This document shows positions 1 to 8,518 of a stretch of DNA of 64,000 nucleotides, piece by piece. The stretch's first letter is position 1, and every line of letters begins with the position of its first letter. The notes beneath the pieces are model-generated. The model saw nothing but the letters and a program-made list of their open reading frames with translations, was not told the origin of the DNA and did no database searches. This DNA comes from Manganitrophus sp963718695 (GTDB taxonomy: Bacteria > Nitrospirota > Nitrospiria > SBBL01 > Manganitrophaceae), in contig OY970371.1 of the NCBI GenBank assembly GCA_963718695.1, positions 3,720,001 through 3,784,000 of the forward strand. Direction: 5' to 3'. The translations under genes and the position numbers were made by a program.

Positions 1-838
1 GGACCGCGACCGAGGCGGGAATCAGCACCTGAAAATCGACCCTCAGATTTCCCGCCAGGGGAATCGGCGAGACGATCTTGAATCGTCCCAGCTCCGGATC
101 GATCGCAATCTGATTCGGCAGGATCGTAAGCGCGATGCCGCTCGGAATTTTGGGATTGGCAAAGTCGGTCAGGTCGGCGGCCACCGCGGTGAAGAGGGGC
201 GCGGGATCGGGAAGAAAGAGATCGGCCCCCCGGTCTCGAATGGCAAAACGCCCCTCAATCCCGGCATACTCCGCCTCATGCGCAAAGAGCGCCTGCCGCG
301 TGATCGGACGCCCGGTGATTCGATCGAAGAGCGGCTGGCGACCCTGATCGGCCCGGAAGAAAAAATTCCCGCTCCCCGGCGGCGCTTCCCCCACCGGCTG
401 GTCTCGGTGAGGAATCACCGGACTGAGCGCGGGGACAAACGGGACCTGGGCTACCTTCTGAGAATAGTCGATAACAGCGGTCCGCCACGCCGTCACCCGT
501 TCGGCAAAGAGGGCGATCGGATCGTGTAATCCCTTGGACCTGTAGAAGGCGAAAGCCTCCTCGACCTCGGTCCGCTCCGCCCGCTCGGGCAGGGTCGGAT
601 CGACCTCCACCCCGATCATCGCCCCGATCAATGAGATGAACGGCTCTCGGCAATTGCCGATGAAGAGATCTTCATAAAGCTGGGCCATGCTCACTTCCAG
701 CTCGTCGAGCGGGAGGGAGGCGATCTCTAAAAAGCGCCGCAGCTCTCCCTTGGCATCTTTGTCGCGGTAGATTCCCGGAAGGAGTTTGTACAGAAGCTTC
801 GGGAAATCGACGCTGGGAGAGAGCACCGGGTCGCTCAT
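1..838 (-). CDS. eCIS/phage tail protein I-like baseplate subunit (partial, C-terminus beyond window)
   Basis: The reading frame is open from an ATG at 838 down to base 1 and runs off the left edge, leaving about 279 residues. The N-terminus reads MSDPVLSPSVDF, then LLPGIYRDKD and LRRFLEIA around residues 18-40. This 'P-x-I-Y-R-D ... RFL' opening is typical of phage tail protein I/gpI-like subunits, which cap the baseplate wedge next to gpJ. The ATG overlaps the stop of the upstream baseplate J gene (ATGA), which suggests translational coupling and fixes the start. A gpJ-gpI gene order is normal in P2-like tails and eCIS loci. A short antisense frame and an offset minus-strand frame here are shadows. 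Family is fairly secure; the exact baseplate position is inferred. Confidence 0.75.
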   Translation of the reverse strand, partial: MSDPVLSPSVDFPKLLYKLLPGIYRDKDAKGELRRFLEIASLPLDELEVSMAQLYEDLFIGNCREPFISLIGAMIGVEVDPTLPERAERTEVEEAFAFYRSKGLHDPIALFAERVTAWRTAVIDYSQKVAQVPFVPALSPVIPHRDQPVGEAPPGSGNFFFRADQGRQPLFDRITGRPITRQALFAHEAEYAGIEGRFAIRDRGADLFLPDPAPLFTAVAADLTDFANPKIPSGIALTILPNQIAIDPELGRFKIVSPIPLAGNLRVDFQVLIPASVAV

Positions 839-2643
839 CGAATTCCTCCGAAGAGGTTCACGGTGAGAAGCCCTTCATAGGCCAACTCGTTCTCGCCGAT
901 CGGGACATCGGCAAAGTCGCACCCCTCATGGTGGGTCACCGGCGGCAGGCCGCTTCGCGCCAGCCGCTTCAGGAGAACATAGGCAACCCCCTCTACCGGA
1001 TGCAACGCCGCGAAAACCTCCCCCACGCGAATCGGCTGGCCAAACTCCAGCCGGGCGAAGCTCAGCAGGTCGTGGAGAATCCTCAAGACCTCCTTCCGGA
1101 CCGCTTCCTGACCGGCATCGGCCTTTAGATAAACATCGACCGAGACATCGACCGGAACATAAATCGGATCGAGGACATCGACCCCCGCCATCCGGTTGAC
1201 CGGCTGGCGCGCTTCCAGATGTCCCTTGAGTGCTTCCTTCAACGCCCCGCTCGCGAACGGCGGCGGGATCACGGTCGGGTTCTCCGGCGCGATGTAGACC
1301 TGGACCACCTTGTAGCCGCCGCGCAGCCCCACCCGGGCTTTCGCCTTTCCGACGCCGGGAAAGGCTTTGGCGAGGAGTTCATAATCGTGAAGGGTGACCG
1401 CCCGCTCCTGCGTGATGATCGATCCCGGCCCCGAGATTTTCGCCTCTTCGGTCGTCTCCCGGTCGGTCCCTCCCTCGGCGTTGAAAGGATTGGTGATCTT
1501 CGTGATCTGGGGAATGGCGGAGAGCGCCACCGTCAGCGTATCGGAGCCGACGTTCCCCTGGCTCCCCAGCCCGATCCGGTAGACCGCCTTCACCTGCGCG
1601 CCTGCGGGAACCACACTCCCCCGCTGGCCGGTTCCGAAGGTGATCGTCATCGTATCGTTCTCGTCGATGAAGGTGATGTAATGAAGGTCGGACGGCTTGC
1701 TCTCAAAAAAATTCTCCACTTCATCCCAGAGGACGCCGTCCACGCGGACCTCCAGCTCGGGCCGCGATCGCCTCCGGGTGAACGGCCCCATCTTGACCAG
1801 ATGGGTCACCGGCTTGCGCGAAAGGGTCATGCGTTGTCCGGGAGTGCCGTCGCCGATAAAGAGCGGCTCGTCGAAAACCGACTCGCCATGCGTGGCGATG
1901 ATGTTGTTCCCTTTCAGTGTCGTCTTCGCCGGATCGAACGGCTCCGGAAGGGGCGGAAGCCAGGTGATCCGATCGACATCGACCGCCGCCGGCTCGATCT
2001 GAATGACCTGTAGGATCGGCGAGCGGCGGATCTTAAACGCGCCGTCGGGCTGTTGGCGTTTTTCTTCGAAGTAGATCGCCATCCCCTCGGAGAGACCATG
2101 ATCGGTCCGCCTCAGGTCGATCGCTTGCGTCTCGGCCGGCAATGCCGTGAGGCCGACCGCAGCGGTCGTCAGATCGATACTGCTGTTCACCGCTTTTACC
2201 GTGAATTCCTGCGTGATCTCGAAGTTCCGGTCGGGCTCCCCCGGCACCCCGGCGGTTTTGAGCCGATAAGGGAGTGCCGTCCCGCTCACCGTCACGTCGG
2301 ATGAAGCCTCGAAATGAATCCAGACCGACGCCGCCAACCCCGGATCGATTCGATAGTCGATCAGGCGAAGCAGCTCCACCACCGAGCGCCGCTGTGTGGC
2401 CGTCGGAAGAAACGCCTCGTTCGCCACCCGGTCTTGATAATAGCTGAGGATGTCGGCGACGTAGGCATAAAGCTCGATGAGGGCGACGCCGAAGTCACTC
2501 TCGCTCCGGTCGGTCCAATTCGGCAGCAGCAGCGGGATCTGATTGAGCATCCCCTGCCGGAACCCTTCATAATCCTTCGTTACGTAATCGATAACGGGAC
2601 GGCGGCGAAGGGTGGTGATTTTGGGGGGCTGGGGTCCGGACAT
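835..2643 (-). CDS. Baseplate assembly protein J (gp47-like wedge), eCIS
   Basis: This 602-residue protein matches the putative baseplate assembly J family (P2 gpJ, T4 gp6/gp47-like), the wedge subunit that forms the ring around the central hub. Visible hallmarks are the N-terminal YVTKDYEGFRQGML and the stretch ESDFGVALIELYAYVADILSYYQDR at about residues 48-72, whose bulk is the most conserved part of the family. The C-terminal third (GPGSIITQERAVTLHDYE, then repeated beta segments) is the usual gpJ C-terminal domain. It lies 74 nt downstream of the hub gene and overlaps the tail I gene by ATGA. The linker carries a GTAG-type palindrome. Length is in the usual range for the eCIS version. Confidence 0.92.
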   Translation of the reverse strand: MSGPQPPKITTLRRRPVIDYVTKDYEGFRQGMLNQIPLLLPNWTDRSESDFGVALIELYAYVADILSYYQDRVANEAFLPTATQRRSVVELLRLIDYRIDPGLAASVWIHFEASSDVTVSGTALPYRLKTAGVPGEPDRNFEITQEFTVKAVNSSIDLTTAAVGLTALPAETQAIDLRRTDHGLSEGMAIYFEEKRQQPDGAFKIRRSPILQVIQIEPAAVDVDRITWLPPLPEPFDPAKTTLKGNNIIATHGESVFDEPLFIGDGTPGQRMTLSRKPVTHLVKMGPFTRRRSRPELEVRVDGVLWDEVENFFESKPSDLHYITFIDENDTMTITFGTGQRGSVVPAGAQVKAVYRIGLGSQGNVGSDTLTVALSAIPQITKITNPFNAEGGTDRETTEEAKISGPGSIITQERAVTLHDYELLAKAFPGVGKAKARVGLRGGYKVVQVYIAPENPTVIPPPFASGALKEALKGHLEARQPVNRMAGVDVLDPIYVPVDVSVDVYLKADAGQEAVRKEVLRILHDLLSFARLEFGQPIRVGEVFAALHPVEGVAYVLLKRLARSGLPPVTHHEGCDFADVPIGENELAYEGLLTVNLFGGIR

Positions 2644-2656
2644 GTTCTCTCCAATC

Positions 2657-2713
2657 GTAGGGGCGAGGCGGTGCCTCGCCCTCCATGCGGGCGACCCACC
2701 GGGTCGCCCCTAC
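2657..2713. repeat. GTAG...CTAC palindromic intergenic repeat, copy 1
   Basis: The element starts GTAGGGGCGAGGC and ends GGGTCGCCCCTAC. It contains two internal hairpins (GGGCGAGGC/GCCTCGCCC and GGGCGACCC/GGGTCGCCC), and its outer ends GTAGGGGCG/CGCCCCTAC are also complementary. It fills the gap between the hub and baseplate J genes. A GTAG end plus a hairpin is the known signature of REP elements mobilised by RAYT transposases. No RAYT gene is visible in this window. Confidence 0.75.
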
Positions 2714-2717
2714 CCAA

Positions 2718-3926
2718 TCAAATTCCTGGGATCGTCGATCCTTCTTGTTGCGCCGGAAGGACGCGGTTGCCCGATTCGACCGAGGCGCCGCCGACGCCGG
2801 GGAGCGAGATTGCGATCGGGAGGGCTGCGGCGGCTAAGTGCTCATCGCCGGTCAATCCGACGCCATTCCGCGCCCCTTCGAAGCTCTGTGTGTAACCGTC
2901 GAGGTCAAAGTGGTGACGGACGCGGGTCACATAATAAAGGCCGCTGAATTGCCCGCCGGCCCCCTTGATCGTCACCAGCTTTTTAGATCGCAACACCGCA
3001 CCATAGACGCGCGCGTCGATTTCCCCTTCGACATGGACAAACCGATCCCCTCCGCGGTATCCTTCGCGCAGCCGCCCCCGCATCTCCTGAGACGACGCGG
3101 CGATCTGATTTTTTAGCAAAAGACGCCCCTCCCGCGCCCCCGACTGGAGATCAGCCAAGCCGGTCTCGCCGAGCTTGCGCCGGGGGCTCTCCGTCCTCTC
3201 TTCCGTCACCTCTTCCTTCTCGAAGGGGTCGATCCGTCGGATCTCAAGATGGCTCGGGGCGGTGCCGTCGACGCGGAACCGGAGGTTCACGAGGTTCGTC
3301 TCCTCCCCGAACTGAATCGCCAGGATTTTCTGCGGCGGCAGTTCCAGGGTGGGACTCCTGAAGTACCCCTTGCTCCCCTGAATCACACACTCGAATCCGT
3401 TTCGCGCGGCCAGGCGCCTTAAAAACCGAATGTCGCTCTCGCTCTGAAGCGTGGCGGAGAGGGTCTCCTGCTGCCGGACCACCGTATCCTCCACCTCATA
3501 GCTCAATCCATAGTCGCCGAAAATCTGCTGCGCGATCTCGCTGTCTTTTTTGTTCGACCAGGTCAGCTGCTTCTCCTCCAGGTCCATCAAGGCGCTTGCA
3601 TCCATCCCGGAGATCTCCAGCGTCGACTCCTCGGCATCCCCGGAGAGGTTCACGTTGATATGAGTGATGTAGCCGTCGATCAGCGTTTCCACGCCGCTTT
3701 CGGGATAACCGGCCTCGATCGAAACCCGGTTCCACACTTTGAAGAGCTCCTTCTCGTCGAGATAACGCCAGCTTCCATCGCGCTCAACGGTGAGGGCCAG
3801 CTCGACGCGGAAGACGCTGGCGGCATCGACATCTTCTTCCACCTCGATCCGGATCAGATCGGGAATCAGATCGTCCTGTCGCTCTCCGTTAATCGAAAGA
3901 CTGACGACTTCTTTTATCTCAGGCAT
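2718..3926 (-). CDS. VgrG/phage late control D-like baseplate hub, eCIS
   Basis: This 402-residue protein belongs to the gpD/VgrG hub family, which caps the inner tube and carries the spike. The N-terminus (INGERQDDLIPDLIRIEVEEDVD, then VFRVEL) and the beta-rich stretch with GYPESGVETLIDGYITHINV are gpD-like. SDIRFLRRLAARNGFECVIQGSKGYF at about residues 165-190 is the family's conserved 'FLRRLAxxxGF' core. It sits between the LysM protein and baseplate J, as in many eCIS operons. The C-terminal tail after residue 370 is rich in small residues and ends PGI. There is no C-terminal toxin extension, so this looks structural. Confidence 0.88.
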   Translation of the reverse strand: MPEIKEVVSLSINGERQDDLIPDLIRIEVEEDVDAASVFRVELALTVERDGSWRYLDEKELFKVWNRVSIEAGYPESGVETLIDGYITHINVNLSGDAEESTLEISGMDASALMDLEEKQLTWSNKKDSEIAQQIFGDYGLSYEVEDTVVRQQETLSATLQSESDIRFLRRLAARNGFECVIQGSKGYFRSPTLELPPQKILAIQFGEETNLVNLRFRVDGTAPSHLEIRRIDPFEKEEVTEERTESPRRKLGETGLADLQSGAREGRLLLKNQIAASSQEMRGRLREGYRGGDRFVHVEGEIDARVYGAVLRSKKLVTIKGAGGQFSGLYYVTRVRHHFDLDGYTQSFEGARNGVGLTGDEHLAAAALPIAISLPGVGGASVESGNRVLPAQQEGSTIPGI

Positions 3927-3978
3927 GGTTGCAAACCAACATCGTTGTGTTATCGGTGTATCGTCGTATTTCGGTGTT

Positions 3979-4008
3979 GTAGAGACGTCCCCGCCGGGAC
4001 GTCTCTAC
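3979..4008. repeat. GTAGAGACGTCCC perfect palindrome
   Basis: Two 13-base arms (GTAGAGACGTCCC and GGGACGTCTCTAC) flank a 4-base loop, forming a perfect hairpin between the LysM gene and the hub gene. The same arms recur at 39778-39806 with a 3-base loop, so this is a dispersed REP-like sequence. It could also act as an mRNA-stabilising or attenuating hairpin inside the operon. Confidence 0.8.
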
Positions 4009-4040
4009 AGATGCGTCTTAGGAACGGTCCGCCCTCGATC

Positions 4041-4325
4041 TCACACGATCCGATTCTGCGGGACGCGGATTCGCCGGCCTGGCTTCAGGAGATGAAACGG
4101 ATTCAATTCATCCGTATTTGAATCAAGGATCAGCCAATACTTCTTCGCATCGGTATAGAAGCGATGCGCCAGATGATCCAACCGCTCCCCCTCGCTGACG
4201 ATATGCTCGAACACGCCGGGGGTTTTCGGAATCTCCCGAATCTCCAAGACCCGGGGCGTCTTCCCCTCGGCATTCTCGGGGGCGATGACTTCGGTCCGGG
4301 TGTAGCGCGAGCCTTTGTAGATCAT
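4041..4325 (-). CDS. LysM-domain eCIS baseplate/tube-adaptor protein
   Basis: This 94-residue protein has a C-terminal LysM fold: HIVSEGERLDHLAHRFYTD at about 41-59, then YWLILDSN and LKPGRRIRVP. The N-terminal 35 residues form a short beta segment (SRYTRTEVIAPE). In Afp/Pvc-type particles a CIS-tube domain and a LysM domain are fused in one protein (Afp7). Here they are two adjacent genes, this one and 4419-5078. It probably sits between inner tube and hub rather than binding cell wall. Function is inferred from family and position. Confidence 0.85.
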   Translation of the reverse strand: MIYKGSRYTRTEVIAPENAEGKTPRVLEIREIPKTPGVFEHIVSEGERLDHLAHRFYTDAKKYWLILDSNTDELNPFHLLKPGRRIRVPQNRIV

Positions 4326-4337
4326 TTCATTCCCCTC

Positions 4338-4412
4338 GTAGGGCGGACCGGCGTGTCCGCCCTGCCTTTAATTCGATTACAAAACCGGGCGCACACATCG
4401 GTGCGCCCCTAC
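4338..4412. repeat. GTAG...CTAC palindromic intergenic repeat, copy 2
   Basis: The element begins GTAGGGCGGACCGG and ends GGTGCGCCCCTAC. Inside are hairpins GGGCGGAC/GTCCGCCC and GGGCGCAC/GTGCGCCC separated by an AT-rich spacer. It occupies nearly the whole gap between the CIS tube-adaptor gene and the LysM gene. Confidence 0.7.
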
Positions 4413-4418
4413 AACCGA

Positions 4419-5078
4419 TCAAATATTGATGATCGACTTCGCTAAATCGGGCGCGTTCGCCAAATTCAGCGCCGCCAGCAGCTCGCGCTGCGCCTGCGTG
4501 AAGACGTTGAACGGATTCCGTCCGCCGAGCACCTGGATGCTGACCCCCACCGTCACCCGGATCGGGTTGAGGTTCGGATTGTACTCGGTCTCCTGGATAT
4601 TCAGATCGGTGATACGGACGGCATTGATCCGCTGCCGCCCCCAGATGAAGATGACGACCGGCGGGCTCTGGCGGTCTCCAAAACCGAAATCGGCCGAGAG
4701 CCCCAACAATCCCGCAAAGACCGACTCCGACCGGGGGGTCACCATCATCTCCAATGCGGAGAGGGCCGGGAGCACCCCGAACTCCCCCGCGATCGGGTCG
4801 CCGCTCTCCAGCGCATCGGTCGCGTCGAGACGGATGTCCAACGAAAGGGTCTCGGGATTGGTATGGACGGTCTGGGCTTCCCCGAGACTTTCCGTCTCCG
4901 GCGTCTCCTCCTCGCGTCCCCGTCGGGAAGGAGGGGTCGTCACACTCACCCCCTTGCGCCGGGTGATCGTCTCCGGATTGAACTGGAAGGGAACGATGAG
5001 CGGCGGAAAAGCGAGCAGATTGGAGTCGACAAAGGCCCCCTTCAAAACTTTCGGCTGATTGGAAAATCCGTTTGCCAT
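4419..5078 (-). CDS. Contractile injection system tube-adaptor protein (CIS_tube family, Afp7 N-terminal-like)
   Basis: This 219-residue protein carries the FQFNPETITRRKGV motif near residue 30, which is characteristic of CIS tube proteins that join the inner tube to the hub. Later segments such as VVIFIWGRQRINAVRITDLNIQETEYNPNLNPIRVTVGVSIQVL match the family's beta-barrel core. The usual fused C-terminal LysM is missing and encoded separately just downstream. It begins 9 nt after the 83-residue gene 5088-5339 ends, so the two are likely co-translated. Confidence 0.88.
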   Translation of the reverse strand: MANGFSNQPKVLKGAFVDSNLLAFPPLIVPFQFNPETITRRKGVSVTTPPSRRGREEETPETESLGEAQTVHTNPETLSLDIRLDATDALESGDPIAGEFGVLPALSALEMMVTPRSESVFAGLLGLSADFGFGDRQSPPVVIFIWGRQRINAVRITDLNIQETEYNPNLNPIRVTVGVSIQVLGGRNPFNVFTQAQRELLAALNLANAPDLAKSIINI

Positions 5079-5087
5079 CGTGCTCTC

Positions 5088-5339
5088 CTATTTTCTTTTG
5101 AGACGGTCTGCGACCGCGTGATGGATCGCCCCCGCGGTACGCCGGACGATCTCCGGTTGGCCGATCCGATCGGATGAAATCCGGATCGCCGGCGGGGAGA
5201 GCCGCTCGATTTTCCCCGACGGGGCCCCTTGAAGCTGCCGCTGCACCTGGGAGAGCACCTGTTTCGAAAGCATCGCCGCCTGACGCGGGTCGAGGGGAAG
5301 ACGATCGTAGGTGATTTTGATTCGTTTGATCCGGATCAT
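5088..5339 (-). CDS. Small conserved-looking eCIS protein of unknown function
   Basis: This 83-residue basic protein (MIRIKRIKITYDRLPLDP...) has a central alpha-helical stretch rich in Gln and Arg and a C-terminus ending DRLKRK. Its ATG overlaps the stop of the AAA+ ATPase gene (ATGA at 5336-5339), the coupling used elsewhere in this operon, so it is very probably real. I do not recognise the family. Position suggests a minor structural or assembly factor acting with the ATPase or the tube adaptor. Confidence 0.65.
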   Translation of the reverse strand: MIRIKRIKITYDRLPLDPRQAAMLSKQVLSQVQRQLQGAPSGKIERLSPPAIRISSDRIGQPEIVRRTAGAIHHAVADRLKRK

Positions 5340-7558
5340 CTGGAACTCCTCTTCGGGGGAACCCGCTCGGTTGCAAGCGCCGCCGGAAGGGCGAATTCCG
5401 ACTCGGCGTAGAGTTTTCCCATCTTTTCATACTCTCTTCGGGTCGCTTGAAGGAGGTGCGTCATTTGGATCGGCCCCCCCGCCTCCGCCGCCAGGAACGC
5501 GGCGTTCAAGACGATGTTCCGAATGTTCCCGCCGGAGATCTTGAACTGGCTCGCCAGGAATCCGAGATCGACCCCTTCCGCCAGCGGCGCCTCCTTCGGG
5601 AGATGCTTCTTCCAAATTTCCAGACGCGACGCCTCGTTCGGGAAGGGAAACTCGATGCTCATCTGGATCCGCCGGGAGAAAGCGTCGTCGATGTTTTGGG
5701 CGAAGTTGGTCGCCAGGATGACCATTCCCTCGAATTCTTCCAACCGTTGGAGAAGATAGTTGACCTCGATGTTCGCGTAGCGGTCGTGGGCGTCTTTCAC
5801 TTCGGAGCGCTTCCCGAAGAGGGCATCGGCCTCGTCGAACAGGAGAATCGCATCCGACCGCTCGGCCCCCGAGAAGATCCGCTGGAGATTCTTCTCCGTC
5901 TCGCCGATGTATTTGCTGACGACCGCCGAGAGATCGACCTTCAAGAGATCCCGCCCTAACATCTGCGCCAAGACCTCCGCCGCCAAAGTCTTCCCGGTTC
6001 CGCTCGGTCCCATGAAGAGGACATAAATCCCCTTTCCGAGCAATAGCTTCTTCTCAAACCCCCACGCGTGTAAGACCTGCGGCCGATGCCGGACCTGGGA
6101 GACAATCTCCCGGAGCTGTTGGAGAAGCGCGTCGGGCAAGACGAGATCTTCCCAGGAAGCGCGGGGGGTCATCGACCGCGCCAGGCCGCCGAAATGCACC
6201 TGCGATCGCTCGCGGCAGGCCCAGAGAAGATCGTCGCACGTTACCTCCGGCTCTGTGGGAGCGCGCAACGTCGCCCGGTCCCGGGCCAGGCACATCGCCT
6301 CTTCCATCTCCCGAAGGCTCAGCCGGTACCGAACGGAGAGCGATTCGATCTCTTCCTTCGCCATCGCCGACGGCGTCCGCGCGATCAATCCCTTCCACCC
6401 TTCGATCCGTCGGCCGGCGTCGGGCAGGGAGAGGACGAAGGGGAGAAAAAGGCTCTCCTCGGAGATCGCCCCCGGCACCCGCGGCTGCGTCCCTTCAATG
6501 AAGGTCAGCCAGGAGGCTTCCCGCAAAAGCGACTCCATCACCGAGGGATCTCCCTTTCCTTCTTCCCGCCATTTTTCATAGCCGGAGAGATAAAGCGCCG
6601 CCGGCTGCAGCAATGCTTCCCGGACGATCCGCCGAAGCCCTTCGCCAAAGGGAAGGGTTCCCGCCAGGCCGGCCTGGTGCAGCGCGCTCAGATCGACCTC
6701 GATCAGATGGATCTTCAGCGACTCGCAGAGCTGCTCGGCGATCCCCCGTCCATCAGAGGCCCCGGGTCCGTAGAAGTAGGCCAAGACCTTTCGTCTCGGC
6801 GCGGCGGGCTGCTGGAACTGCAACGCAATCAACGCTTGCAATTGAGAGACGACCTCCACGGCGGGCGACGGCAGGGTGAACTCCTTCCGGCGGATTGGCT
6901 GGACATAGGGGAGGACCTTTCCGTCGAACTGGGCGATCTCCAGAAGAAAGGCGACGATTCGTTCGTCCAGCATGAGCCCCTGATTCATCCGAGGGATCGG
7001 GAGTCCCGTCTCCCCGGCCGGATAGAGGAGATACCAGCGGAGCAGCGGCGCCTGAGCGGTGAAGAAGAATCGCCCTTGCGGGCCGACCTCCCCCTGCAAC
7101 CGGGCGAGGGTCAGGATTAGGTCGACGCTCGGAAACTTCCGTGTCAGATCGTCCTGCAAATAGGCATAGAGCTTGGCATATTTCGGATCGAGCTCCGGCG
7201 CAAGGCAGGCGATCAGCGCCGTTTCTTCGACCGGCGAAAGATGAAAAAGATGCGCAAGATGCGGAAGGGAGAGATAAACCCCCTGTTCCAGGCTCGCCTT
7301 TCTTCTGGAAACAATCTCCCTTCGGGATCGATCGAGCGATGCGCGGAGGGTATCAGCCTCGGGATCACCCGCCGGCGCGTTTTGGGAGAGGAGCCGCTCG
7401 GCCTCTTTCTGCGAGAGAAAAAGCCCTTGGCCCTCCGTCTTCCCCTCGCGTCGATGAAAAAGATGGAGCAGGAGCGATAACGCGCGATCGAGCCAGCCGA
7501 GCTCGGCGGCCAGATACTCCCGGCTGTCGCGGAACGGCGCGACCTTGGTCGCTCTCAT
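5336..7558 (-). CDS. AAA+ ATPase of eCIS (Afp15/Pvc15-like)
   Basis: This 740-residue protein has a C-terminal AAA+ module with Walker A GPSGTGKT (Lys about 523) and Walker B ILLFDEADALFGKR. The arginine-finger region NFAQNIDDAFSRRIQMSIEFPFPN and the sensor-2 segment with GGNIRNIVLNAAF follow. The N-terminal half holds a degenerate AAA-like domain (KVLAYFYGPGASDGRG) without a proper P-loop lysine. AAA+ proteins of this type are near-universal in eCIS loci and are thought to act in particle assembly or maturation. The start overlaps the DUF4255 stop (7555-7558). Confidence 0.95.
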   Translation of the reverse strand: MRATKVAPFRDSREYLAAELGWLDRALSLLLHLFHRREGKTEGQGLFLSQKEAERLLSQNAPAGDPEADTLRASLDRSRREIVSRRKASLEQGVYLSLPHLAHLFHLSPVEETALIACLAPELDPKYAKLYAYLQDDLTRKFPSVDLILTLARLQGEVGPQGRFFFTAQAPLLRWYLLYPAGETGLPIPRMNQGLMLDERIVAFLLEIAQFDGKVLPYVQPIRRKEFTLPSPAVEVVSQLQALIALQFQQPAAPRRKVLAYFYGPGASDGRGIAEQLCESLKIHLIEVDLSALHQAGLAGTLPFGEGLRRIVREALLQPAALYLSGYEKWREEGKGDPSVMESLLREASWLTFIEGTQPRVPGAISEESLFLPFVLSLPDAGRRIEGWKGLIARTPSAMAKEEIESLSVRYRLSLREMEEAMCLARDRATLRAPTEPEVTCDDLLWACRERSQVHFGGLARSMTPRASWEDLVLPDALLQQLREIVSQVRHRPQVLHAWGFEKKLLLGKGIYVLFMGPSGTGKTLAAEVLAQMLGRDLLKVDLSAVVSKYIGETEKNLQRIFSGAERSDAILLFDEADALFGKRSEVKDAHDRYANIEVNYLLQRLEEFEGMVILATNFAQNIDDAFSRRIQMSIEFPFPNEASRLEIWKKHLPKEAPLAEGVDLGFLASQFKISGGNIRNIVLNAAFLAAEAGGPIQMTHLLQATRREYEKMGKLYAESEFALPAALATERVPPKRSSR

Positions 7559-8373
7559 GGGACCACCTCAAAGACCTTCCGCAACCGGGAGAGATTCGCC
7601 ACGTTCACGTCGACTTCATAAACTCCCGGCGTCAGCCCCGCCGGGACCGGGGCGGTAAAGGATTGATCTTCAAAGAGCATCTGATCTTTGACCGCCACCC
7701 GATCGCCGACGCGGACGGTCGCCTTCCATCCCCTCAAGAAAGCGCCGGTGAAGTGGAGGGGGGTGCCGACCGGGCCGGAGAGCGGCGACATCCCCTGGAG
7801 GACCGGCTGCTTAAAGGGCGCGCGGACATCGAGCTCAACTTGTGTGACCCGCTTCGGCAACGGGCGCTCTTGCTCCGCCGGGACCTCGACATAGGAGACC
7901 TCATAAGCGACCGACAGACGGAAATCTTTGTTGAGCGCCGTCCAAATCTTGCTGAGTTGTTCCAAATCAAGCGGAAGGAGCGTCACCTTCACCTCTCCCT
8001 CCTGCAGGCCGTTTTCAAGATAGGTCTGCGGGAGGATGGCATTTTCATAAAAGACCCGCATCGCCTCCCCCAGCAGCCCGTGCGCATCGGCCAGACCGGT
8101 CTGCGGATCGAGGGGCGAAAAGGGGGTCATCAAATAGAAAAGGTTGAGGGCGAGCGGCGGATAGACAAGCTGGTTGGTCGTTCCCCGCTTCGGCTGCCAA
8201 TCGCGGTTGTTCAGGTGCGGGTTCTCGATCACTCGATAAAGAAAAAGGTTGATTCGTTTGTTCTGCCCGCTCGTATCGCCGGGAGAGATCAGCGACACGT
8301 TCGTGGCCGGGGCCATCTCGCCCACCAGAAGATTCTTCAATGACTCGGTCACTTTTCCGATGGTGGTGCTCAT
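7555..8373 (-). CDS. DUF4255 (Pvc16/Afp16-like) tail terminator with C-terminal IPT/TIG-like domain
   Basis: Residues 1-180 match DUF4255: the opening IGKVTESLKNLLV, then RINLFLYRVIENPHLNNRDW and PLALNLFYLMTPF. This family caps and sets the length of the contractile tail. Residues about 190-272 (GMSPLSGPVGTPLHFTGAFLRG ... VNVANLSRLRKVFEVVP) look like an Ig/IPT-type beta domain, a common extension that may give surface contacts. Its ATG at 8373 lies 8 nt after the TGA of the small ORF 8381-8518. Confidence 0.88.
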   Translation of the reverse strand: MSTTIGKVTESLKNLLVGEMAPATNVSLISPGDTSGQNKRINLFLYRVIENPHLNNRDWQPKRGTTNQLVYPPLALNLFYLMTPFSPLDPQTGLADAHGLLGEAMRVFYENAILPQTYLENGLQEGEVKVTLLPLDLEQLSKIWTALNKDFRLSVAYEVSYVEVPAEQERPLPKRVTQVELDVRAPFKQPVLQGMSPLSGPVGTPLHFTGAFLRGWKATVRVGDRVAVKDQMLFEDQSFTAPVPAGLTPGVYEVDVNVANLSRLRKVFEVVP

Positions 8374-8380
8374 CGCCGGC

Positions 8381-8518
8381 TCACACCTTTCCGAGATAAT
8401 ACCGGGCCGCCGTCTCCCAGGCGCCCGAGCGCTTCGGGGTATTCCGCCGCGCCTTCGGAGGCTCCGGCTTCCGTTCCGGCTCGGCCACCACCCGAACTTC
8501 CAGCTGCTCGATGATCAA
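8381..8518 (-). CDS. Putative 45-residue eCIS ORF with TTG start (IIEQLEVRVVA...YYLGKV)
   Basis: The -1 frame after the end of 8515-9303 stays open to a TGA at 8381, just before the DUF4255 start. A TTG at 8518 overlaps the previous stop as TTGA and has GAGGAG about 9 nt upstream, a good ribosome binding site. The product would start M-IIEQLEVRVVAEPERK and end GAWETAARYYLGKV, which looks like genuine coding sequence. Alternatively it is the true C-terminus of 8515-9303, displaced by an indel, because the same frame stays open upstream past a six-C run at 8631-8636. I favour the separate coupled gene, but not strongly. Confidence 0.5.
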   Translation of the reverse strand: MIIEQLEVRVVAEPERKPEPPKARRNTPKRSGAWETAARYYLGKV

